The position numbers and the translations under genes were made by a program. A DNA stretch of 52,254 bases from Candidatus Binatia bacterium (GTDB taxonomy: Bacteria > Desulfobacterota > Binatia > UBA1149 > JAJCZL01): NCBI GenBank assembly GCA_028278325.1, contig JANQEO010000039.1, positions 1 to 52,254 of the forward strand, read 5' to 3'. How positions within the stretch are numbered: position 1 is the stretch's first letter; the number at the start of each line of letters is the position of its first letter. Positions 41,393 through 48,149 of this stretch are shown here, piece by piece. Under the pieces are notes generated by a model. That model worked only from the letters and a program-made list of their open reading frames with translations, made no database searches and was not told the origin of the DNA.

Positions 41393-42795
41393 GACGATGG
41401 CCCCCCCGTAGTTTCCCCGTTTCGCATCGATAAAACCTTGTGGACCGAGAACAGAACGATCAGCAGCCCCAGACCCAAGAGCGGATACCACGAGCCGCCG
41501 TCACCTGAAAGCGCACTGTTGAGCATTACGAGCATCACGCCGATCGATGATAGGACATACACGGCGGGTAGCCAGGGGTAGGCCGTCGCGCTGTAGGGAC
41601 GCTCGACGTCGCTCCACTTCCTGTTCCTGCGGAGGACAAAGATCGAGCCTACGGTCAGCGTTCCCGTCACCACCATCGCCAGGCTGACCATTACGTATAA
41701 CTCTTCGAACTTTCCGCTCAGTATGAGAAGGCACGACAGCAATGCCTGGATCCAGAGCGCCCGATGGGGAACATGGTGGTGTTCACCGATCGTCTCCAGC
41801 AGCGGCCACATCGCGCCTCGTTGTGCCATCGCATAGGCGACTCTCGCTCCTCCGAGTATCGTACCGTTGATGCTGGCTATCAGCGCGCTCGCGATCAGCA
41901 CGGTCATGCCGAACTTGCCCGCCGCGCCACCAAGGATGCCGGCCGTCGCTGTTCCCGCCTCCCCTGCGTCTCGCAATCCCGAGAACCCGAGCACGCTCAA
42001 GAATCCGGCACATAGCAGCAGGTAGAGCGCTGTGACGACCACGGTCCCCCAGATCAGAGCCCGCGGAATGTTCTTCTGGGGCTCGGCGACTTCGCCTGCC
42101 ACATAGATGATGTTGATCCATCCCGAGTACGCGAAGTAGACCGCCATGTAGGCAGTGACGAATCCGTAGAGCGTGCCGCCGGCTTGGGTAGGCGAGAGCG
42201 GCGCGGTGTCGACGACCTCGCGTCCGCTAGAGATCGCGAACAACGCCATTGCCGCAAGTAGAACCGTCGGAACCAAGGTCAAGACCGTCTGTGTTCGTGC
42301 GGTAAGGCTCGCTCCCATTGCGTTTAGCCAAGTGATGGCCGGTATCAGCACGAGCGCCGCTACTTCCGCCCACGACAGATCGCGACCCCAAGGAAGACTG
42401 ATGCTCGTGCCACTGAGGTCGACTCCGAGCAAGACGGGGAGTTGGTAAGTGCAGATCCCGACGGACATCGTCGCTATAGATCCGCAGAAGATCGCTCCGA
42501 ATAGTACCCACCCACTTGCGAAGGCGGTCGATGGCCCGAAGGCTTCGTATTGGTAGACGTAGTCTCCACCGGCCTTGGGCATCAACGTACCCAGTTCGGC
42601 GCAGGCGACGGCTCCCGCCAGAGAAGTCAGACCCCCTAACGCCCATACCAGGTAGAACGCCATCGGTGACGATGTGTGCGCGGCGACGATCGAAGGTGAG
42701 AGGAAGATGCCGATGCCGAGCATGGAACCCGCGACGATCGCGAAGCCGCCCAGGCCTCGGATCACACGGAGGGTTGTTGGCTGGGCGTCGGACAC
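41389..42795 (-). CDS. APC-superfamily amino acid permease
   Basis: A 468-aa inner-membrane protein with about 12 helices. GFAIVAGSMLGIGIFLSP near the start is the APC TM1 motif (G-S-x-I/L-G-x-G-I), followed by ALGGLTSLAGAVACAELGTL and GGDYVYQYEAFGPSTAFASG (TM2-TM3 region), as in LAT/APA-type amino acid antiporters and permeases. It imports or exchanges an amino acid or amine. ATG start at 42795. Its stop overlaps the start of the lipoprotein FkbM gene. No binding protein or ATPase is present, as expected for secondary transport. Substrate not readable. Confidence 0.9.
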   Translation of the reverse strand: MSDAQPTTLRVIRGLGGFAIVAGSMLGIGIFLSPSIVAAHTSSPMAFYLVWALGGLTSLAGAVACAELGTLMPKAGGDYVYQYEAFGPSTAFASGWVLFGAIFCGSIATMSVGICTYQLPVLLGVDLSGTSISLPWGRDLSWAEVAALVLIPAITWLNAMGASLTARTQTVLTLVPTVLLAAMALFAISSGREVVDTAPLSPTQAGGTLYGFVTAYMAVYFAYSGWINIIYVAGEVAEPQKNIPRALIWGTVVVTALYLLLCAGFLSVLGFSGLRDAGEAGTATAGILGGAAGKFGMTVLIASALIASINGTILGGARVAYAMAQRGAMWPLLETIGEHHHVPHRALWIQALLSCLLILSGKFEELYVMVSLAMVVTGTLTVGSIFVLRRNRKWSDVERPYSATAYPWLPAVYVLSSIGVMLVMLNSALSGDGGSWYPLLGLGLLIVLFSVHKVLSMRNGETTGGPSS

Positions 42796-42892
42796 TCTAG
42801 CTTCTCATCGAGAGAGGGGCAGACAACCGAGGATACCAGCGCGGGCTCGGGTTAGAAACAGTGGAAAAGCCCGGTGCGGACGGTGTAGGCGT

Positions 42893-43993
42893 TCAGTTCT
42901 GAACCGCGGTCGGCGCGGTCGGAACGGGGCGCGAGAAATCGTACCACTTGGGTTCCCAACAAGACGCCGGCAAGAAGTCATTGAGGCCGTCAAAGAGGGC
43001 CTCAGCAAGCAGTTCATGCCCGCGCTCATTCGGGTGAGCATCGTTGGGAGCGACCTTTAGAACTTCGGCATCCAACCCTTCAAAGTAAGGGAAACTTTCT
43101 ACGACGTAGAGGCCAGATTCAGTCGCGGCGCGCGCAACTGTTTCGTAGTGTCTGTGGAACGGGTGGAGGCGGCCGAGACTATGCATGCGGGTATGGATGA
43201 AGACAACGGTACATAATCCGCGTGAGCGTCCGAACCCCGAGAGCATTTCCAGGTAGCTCTTGAGTCCTTCCAGTACTGCGTCATTTCGCAGGTAATTCTC
43301 GTCGAGCTCATGCACGTAGGAGCCGGGGTAGGGTAGCAGCAACTCACGCCAGTAGTAGAATCCGCGATGGATGGAGCCTAGTAGTTCGGATCCAAGTAGT
43401 GGCGCGGACCCCCTGAGCCCCGGCGCCCGGTCCTCCTTTCCGCGGTACCCCGGCAACTCTTCGATGTCGTTTAGCGTATAACCGTACACGATCATGTCGG
43501 GTGCCAAGGGGGGTGCCTGGCGCAGTACGCGGCGCGCAACGATAGTGTTGATCGGCAAACCATTCAGCCCCATGTTGAGGACCTCGAACCGCCGATCTGC
43601 GTGAGTACTGTTGAGCTGCTCTTCCAACACTGAAGAGTACGTGTCGTCGTCAGCTACCCCGGAGCCCATTGTCAACGAGTCGCCGACCACAGCTATTCGG
43701 AATGTACCCTCCGGTTTCGGTGCCAGCGGTTCTTTGCCGCGAAATCCATACGAATTGGTCGAGTACAACTTGCCGTACAAGAGCCCGCGGGTGTTGGGCT
43801 TTCTGAGCGCAGCCATCTCCCTCGGGTTGATCGCGAAGAGCTTGCTGCCCGGATCGCGCGCTGGAATTTTCGGGGGCGGCGGTGACGTGAGGCGTATGGT
43901 CAACTCGCCGCAGGCGAGTCCCAGCAGGATGCTGAGGCAGAGGAGCGCTAGTTTTGGCGCCAGACGTTTTCCTTGAGGTCGCGCAACGGTCAT
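42893..43993 (-). CDS. Exported or membrane-anchored SGNH/GDSL-type hydrolase
   Basis: A 366-aa protein. An N-terminal hydrophobic helix (about 12-28) ends in LACGELTIRL, the anchor-plus-E-x-x-x-R start seen in exported SGNH proteins; Cys28 is a weak lipobox candidate. The catalytic block I is AVVGDSLTMGSG with nucleophile Ser106, block II includes LNMGLNGLPI, block III YGYTLNDIEE, and the C-terminal NDAHPNERGHELLAEAL supplies the Asp and His. Such enzymes remove or transfer O-acyl groups on glycans, including alginate-type acetylation. A role on the surface glycan of this locus is inferred. Periplasmic orientation expected. It stands alone between 97- and 100-bp gaps on the reverse strand. 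Confidence 0.83.
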   Translation of the reverse strand: MTVARPQGKRLAPKLALLCLSILLGLACGELTIRLTSPPPPKIPARDPGSKLFAINPREMAALRKPNTRGLLYGKLYSTNSYGFRGKEPLAPKPEGTFRIAVVGDSLTMGSGVADDDTYSSVLEEQLNSTHADRRFEVLNMGLNGLPINTIVARRVLRQAPPLAPDMIVYGYTLNDIEELPGYRGKEDRAPGLRGSAPLLGSELLGSIHRGFYYWRELLLPYPGSYVHELDENYLRNDAVLEGLKSYLEMLSGFGRSRGLCTVVFIHTRMHSLGRLHPFHRHYETVARAATESGLYVVESFPYFEGLDAEVLKVAPNDAHPNERGHELLAEALFDGLNDFLPASCWEPKWYDFSRPVPTAPTAVQN

Positions 43994-44093
43994 GCGCGAA
44001 GTGTACTGTCGCGAGGGTGGAGCTGTCCCGAACGGGTCGTCCAGCCTTGGTTAGGCAGCTGGCTGATAGTCGTGCGGCTAGGATCCCCGTCGC

Positions 44094-44906
44094 TTACCTG
44101 TCGAGGATCCATTGTTTCTTGACCTTGAACGCGTCGATTTCCAGCCACTTCTTGTCGTCAGGGTACTCCGTCGGGTTCGGTTGGGGATTGCCCCTCGGAG
44201 TGTACATCGCCGACGGCGAATTGTCGTCGATGCCGAAGCGAGCGAAGTACTTCTTGTCTACGAAGACCGCGTTCGGGCCGGTGCGCATGACGTGGACTAG
44301 TTCGTACCCCTTCTTTTTCCCGAGTTCGTAGACAGACTGAAGGCTGGCCCCGACGTAATTTGTTCCGTCCCAGTAGTTCATGGGGTGGTAGTCCACTACT
44401 GCCAGTTGAGGAGGCGGGAACGCGTGGTTCGCTTCGATAAGAACGACCTTCGGTCGATACTCAGTGATAGCACGCCAGACGTAGTAGTCGTTACTGTCGA
44501 TGTCGATGACCAGAAGATCAAGATCCTTCGGTACGCCGGCCTCCTCGAAGAGCAACTCAATGTTGCCGGGCCAGATCCATGCATGCCGGGTGGTCACCTT
44601 TGGGTTGTCAGCGTAAAGTTGTTCGAGTTTTTTCGCGCGGCCCGGATGCCCTTCTATCTGGTAGCCCCCCCATCCGTGGTTGAGAATCAGGTTCCGGGTG
44701 TTGCTGTTGATGACCCCGTCGTACGCTCCGAACTCGACGGCATACTTGGTGGTAGGCGGAATGATCTCGAAAATCTTCTCGAGTACTCCATCTTCTCCCC
44801 ATTGCGCGAACTCTTTACGCTCCGTGGCTTCCAGATCCACGCGTTCGGGTGATGTCATGCAGCCGGATACGGCTATACAGAGTATTGCGAGCGCTAGTCG
44901 TTTCAT
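44094..44906 (-). CDS. Second lipoprotein with FkbM-like methyltransferase fold
   Basis: A 270-aa protein. ATG at 44906 gives a textbook lipoprotein signal, MKRLALAILCIAVSGC, with Cys16; a TTG at 44972 would lengthen it with unlikely sequence. The mature domain reads FAQWGEDGVLEKIFE, YAVEFGAYDGVINSNTRNL (motif I with intact EFGAYDG), HGWGGYQIEGHPGRAKKLEQ, DLLVIDIDSNDYYVWRAI and VVLIEANHAFPP. This is the FkbM/Rossmann methyltransferase layout, diverged from the other lipoprotein FkbM copy in this window. As an exported lipoprotein it should lack access to SAM, so binding or another reaction is possible. Function unknown; fold call moderately sure. Confidence 0.7.
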   Translation of the reverse strand: MKRLALAILCIAVSGCMTSPERVDLEATERKEFAQWGEDGVLEKIFEIIPPTTKYAVEFGAYDGVINSNTRNLILNHGWGGYQIEGHPGRAKKLEQLYADNPKVTTRHAWIWPGNIELLFEEAGVPKDLDLLVIDIDSNDYYVWRAITEYRPKVVLIEANHAFPPPQLAVVDYHPMNYWDGTNYVGASLQSVYELGKKKGYELVHVMRTGPNAVFVDKKYFARFGIDDNSPSAMYTPRGNPQPNPTEYPDDKKWLEIDAFKVKKQWILDR

Positions 44907-45243
44907 TGGTATCGTCCCATATATTGGTAGCGGGAGAGTAGCGAATGCTGTCACTCTGAGGGCCTTTGTCAACTCTGCCGCGCCGTCAATATAGCCGAGC
45001 GCCTAAGGCTTCTCCACAGGGTTCAGAGGCGCGAGGAGGTTGGCCGGCCGAGTCCGTGCGCTCGAACTCCGTGGGCGTGCAGCGTATAAATAGGTGCTCC
45101 CTCGTGACTCTTGGTCCCCGCGACTCCAATGAAGCCATCAAGCTTTGAATGCGGACACTTTTTGATGAAGCAGATTCGTCCGATGCCGATCGGCGAGTTG
45201 GGCGGCGACGAGGGGCCCTGAAGGTGACAGCGTCTGGAAGCGG
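44907..45243. other. Divergent intergenic region, lipoprotein FkbM / sulfatase
   Basis: A 337-bp gap without a credible gene. It is AT-richer near 44907-44990. A reverse-strand TTGACA (44972-44967) has no good -10 partner. A forward TATAAA (45085-45090) could be a -10 element for the sulfatase gene, but the -35 position reads TCGAAC (three of six). No terminator, riboswitch or repeat was recognised. Regulatory content is possible but unproven. Confidence 0.45.
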
Positions 45244-45282
45244 GTGCGCGACCGGGTGGACCGCAGGGTGAGGTATACGGGA

Positions 45283-47070
45283 GTGCGTCACGTCGGAAAC
45301 CGCATAGTTGTTATGGTGGCCTTGGGCCTTGCGCCTATCGCCTGTCAGGGCCGCTCGACGGAACTCGAAGTTATTCGAGTGGGGACGGCGGCCAAGCATG
45401 AGCGCATCGCCAGGGAGTCTCGGCCGGTTCTGGCCACTGTCGAGACGACTCAGTTGAGCTTGCCGCAATCGGAAGGATGTACGCTTTCGATCGGTTACGC
45501 GAGCCGGTCGGCTACCGATGCGCCGGAGTTCACGGTCTCGACGACAGTTGCCGGCGGACAGTCGGAAACACTGCTTCAGGCCACCCCCGCGAGCGCAGGA
45601 ACCTGGTTCGACCACGAACTGCCGGTTCCGATGAACGCAGAGCTCGTAACGCTTACGCTCAACGGCTCGATCGAGAACGGTGTGTGGTCTCAGCCCCTCG
45701 TCTATTGCCGACGCGCCAACAAGGATAGCCAGCGGCATAACGTTCTCCTGGTCATGCTCGATACGCTTCGTGGTGACCGCGTCGATGCAAAGCGCGGGCT
45801 CCATCCGATCATGCCTAACCTGAGCCGCGCTGCACGCGAAGGCGTTGCGTTCTCAGAGGCGTATGCGGTCTATCCCAACACGCTGGCGTCCCACGCGACG
45901 ATGTTCACCGGCGAGTATCCGTCACGCCACGGAATGGTAGCAGGCGAGTTGGCTGGCATCTCACCGGACGAAACGACCCTAGCGGGGGCCTTTGCGGAAG
46001 CTGGATACATGACTGTTGCGTTCACCGAGAACGCGTTCGTCTCGAGCGAGTTCGGGTTCGACGTGGGTTTTGATCGCTACGACGATGGGCCTGAGACTTC
46101 CGAGAAGGAAATGTTCCCGGGCGGCGTCGAGGACACGTTCAGCCGAGCGTTCGATTGGCTGGAAGCACGGCCGGACGTTCCCTTCTTCATGTTCCTGCAT
46201 ACCTATGAAGTGCACGGTCCTTATGCTCCCGACCTGCCACTACTTCATCGCCTGCGCCAGGCGTTCGGCAGCGACTACGATGGACCTTACCGGATCGCTT
46301 TCTCGCCGCTTACGGAACTTGCCTACAATCGGAGACGGACCACCCTTACGCAGGCCGATCTGGACTATCTTGAGGTCCTCTACGACGCCGAGTCCTTCCA
46401 TCTGGATCAGTACGTCGGGCACCTCTTGGTGACCCTCGACAAGCTCGGATTGACCAAGCAGACGCTCGTCGTCTTTACATCCGATCACGGCGAGGAGTTC
46501 AGCGAGCACGGTTTCCTCGGGCATGGCCAGACCTTGCATCGCGAGGCGTTGCACGTACCGTTTATCTTTCGTCTCCCGGGTGTAGTCCCGAGCGGTCTTA
46601 CCCTCGAAGCACCGGTGGGCCTGATAGATCTCGCGCCGACTGTCTCGGAGCTTGCAGGCATCGGGACGATCCTGGCCGATAGTTCGGCTCAGAGTCTTGT
46701 GCCCTCGATTCTTGGTGGCCCAGAGAGCACCCGCCCCGTGATTGGGGAGCTCAACGCTACGATCGCGTCGTGTACTGACTGGAAGATCGGAGATTTCAAT
46801 GTTTGTCCGTTCGACGGGATATCGATCCGTGATGGCCAATACGTATATCTCGATTCGAAGGTGCAGGGCTGGGAGAAGCTGTACGATGCGGTCGAGGATC
46901 CCGGCGAAACGAATGACATCGCCGCGCACGACCCGGCCACGCTGGCGCGCTACAGAGCACTTGCCGACAGCTTTCGGGAATCCGCGTCGGAGTCCAGCTT
47001 TAGGACGGACCCGATAAGGATCGATGAATCAACGCGCGAAAAGCTGAGGAGCCTGGGCTACATCGACTGA
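45283..47070 (+). CDS. Exported sulfatase-superfamily hydrolase (probable lipoprotein)
   Basis: A protein of about 595 aa. GTG at 45283 yields a short signal peptide ending in LAPIAC (possible lipidated Cys21); GTG at 45244 is an alternative. Residues about 25-150 are a beta-rich domain of unknown type. The alkaline-phosphatase/sulfatase fold starts with LLVMLDTLRGD (metal Asp, about 158-165), has NTLASHATMFTG (about 199-210) with Thr where classical sulfatases have Cys or Ser, and TSDHGEEFSEHG (about 400-411) with metal Asp-His. A Thr nucleophile is shared with phosphotransferases and phosphoglycerol transferases, so formylglycine sulfatase activity is unlikely. It ends in LRSLGYID. Likely phosphoryl- or sulfo-group chemistry on envelope glycans. 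Confidence 0.8.
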   Translation: MRHVGNRIVVMVALGLAPIACQGRSTELEVIRVGTAAKHERIARESRPVLATVETTQLSLPQSEGCTLSIGYASRSATDAPEFTVSTTVAGGQSETLLQATPASAGTWFDHELPVPMNAELVTLTLNGSIENGVWSQPLVYCRRANKDSQRHNVLLVMLDTLRGDRVDAKRGLHPIMPNLSRAAREGVAFSEAYAVYPNTLASHATMFTGEYPSRHGMVAGELAGISPDETTLAGAFAEAGYMTVAFTENAFVSSEFGFDVGFDRYDDGPETSEKEMFPGGVEDTFSRAFDWLEARPDVPFFMFLHTYEVHGPYAPDLPLLHRLRQAFGSDYDGPYRIAFSPLTELAYNRRRTTLTQADLDYLEVLYDAESFHLDQYVGHLLVTLDKLGLTKQTLVVFTSDHGEEFSEHGFLGHGQTLHREALHVPFIFRLPGVVPSGLTLEAPVGLIDLAPTVSELAGIGTILADSSAQSLVPSILGGPESTRPVIGELNATIASCTDWKIGDFNVCPFDGISIRDGQYVYLDSKVQGWEKLYDAVEDPGETNDIAAHDPATLARYRALADSFRESASESSFRTDPIRIDESTREKLRSLGYID

Positions 47071-47086
47071 AGTCCGGGAGTCGGCT

Positions 47087-48127
47087 CTGGAACAGTCGCG
47101 TCACATTCCTGAGATAGATCGACTGAAGGGTTTCGCGATCCTGTGCGTGATGGTGATTCATGCCGAGGCGCTTACGGGCACCCTTGTCTACGATCTCCTG
47201 GTGAACAGGGCCGTCCCCATTTTCTTAGTGCTGTTCGGCCTTACTTCCTCGCTCTGGTGGCAGAACAGGGGGGAGCAGCGAGCTGCCGAAACCTTGGCCG
47301 TTTGGGTCAAGAGCCGGCTTATCAGACTCCTCGTTCCAGTGTGGGCGATACTCGTCGTCTGGTGGCCGCTTCAGCTGGTACTCGACGCAGCTCCCTTGAG
47401 ATCACCAGTGGCGGTCGTCTCGACCTTCCTGGGCTACATGCCCTGGGTCAGCACGGGATGGTTCGTCACATTGATCCTCGAACTCGTCGTGCTGTTCCCC
47501 CTGATTCGCTGGCTCGTGCGCGCGATCGGGATATTTGCGGGGCTGCTGATCGGCCTCCTGGCGACGATCGTTAGCTTCTACTACGTCTTCGACATCATCG
47601 AGTGGATGCAGGTGTGGCTGCGCGACGACGGGAGCATAGTGTCCTTTTTCTATTTCTGGATCTTCGCGCCGGCGTATTTGTGGAACCTGACGGCAGGAAT
47701 CGGGCTTGCGACGGTTCCGCGGCAGCGTCGAGCTCATGCAGCGGTACTGGCGGCGGTTTGTTTTGTGCTTCTCATCGCCGGTAAAGCGTGGTTCGCACCC
47801 AGGCCGGTTGTGGGTGCGTGCATAAGCGCCCTGGCTGACGTGCCGCTCGCCGTCATCTTGCTTTGGGTCATGAGCCGCGTGACGGCTACAGGGCAGCTAG
47901 ATCGGGCACTTTCGTGGTGCGGACGGTACTCCTGGGGATTGTATATCGGGCAGATGCTGATCCACAGCACGGCGTTCATGGTACGCCTTTATCCGTCCGA
48001 AGCGCCCATCATCGCACGTTGGATATACTTTCTGGCGCTTGTCATCGGCGCGATCGTGCTTGTGCGCATCGGAGAGGGCCTTCGACGACGTACGCCACTG
48101 TCACGCGTGCTGTCGGGCGCGGCGTAG
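47087..48127 (+). CDS. Membrane acyltransferase (acyltransferase-3 family), CTG start proposed
   Basis: A polytopic protein of about 346 aa. The family N-terminus is HIPEIDRLKGFAILCVMVIH (47102-47161), with the catalytic His and R/K of acyltransferase-3 enzymes. Yet no ATG, GTG or TTG lies upstream of it in this frame after the TGA at 47045. CTG at 47087 follows CCGGGAG by six bases and is proposed as the start; GTG at 47147 would remove the conserved motif. About ten helices follow (FWIFAPAYLWNLTAGIGLA, WGLYIGQMLIHSTAFM). It adds acyl groups to extracytoplasmic sugars. It lies between two sulfatase-like genes on the same strand, 16 bp after the first stop, so co-translation is likely. Confidence 0.72.
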   Translation: MEQSRHIPEIDRLKGFAILCVMVIHAEALTGTLVYDLLVNRAVPIFLVLFGLTSSLWWQNRGEQRAAETLAVWVKSRLIRLLVPVWAILVVWWPLQLVLDAAPLRSPVAVVSTFLGYMPWVSTGWFVTLILELVVLFPLIRWLVRAIGIFAGLLIGLLATIVSFYYVFDIIEWMQVWLRDDGSIVSFFYFWIFAPAYLWNLTAGIGLATVPRQRRAHAAVLAAVCFVLLIAGKAWFAPRPVVGACISALADVPLAVILLWVMSRVTATGQLDRALSWCGRYSWGLYIGQMLIHSTAFMVRLYPSEAPIIARWIYFLALVIGAIVLVRIGEGLRRRTPLSRVLSGAA

Positions 48128-48149
48128 CCCGCGTGGGTTAGTCTGGAGG

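Noticed and set aside
44967..44972. Perfect reverse-strand TTGACA upstream of the second lipoprotein FkbM gene
   Set aside because: No acceptable -10 hexamer at 16-18 bp (AGCATT or GCATTC), so it is not listed as a promoter.
45085..45090. Forward TATAAA ahead of the sulfatase gene
   Set aside because: The -35 position (TCGAAC) matches only three of six bases; mentioned in the intergenic entry but not called as a promoter.
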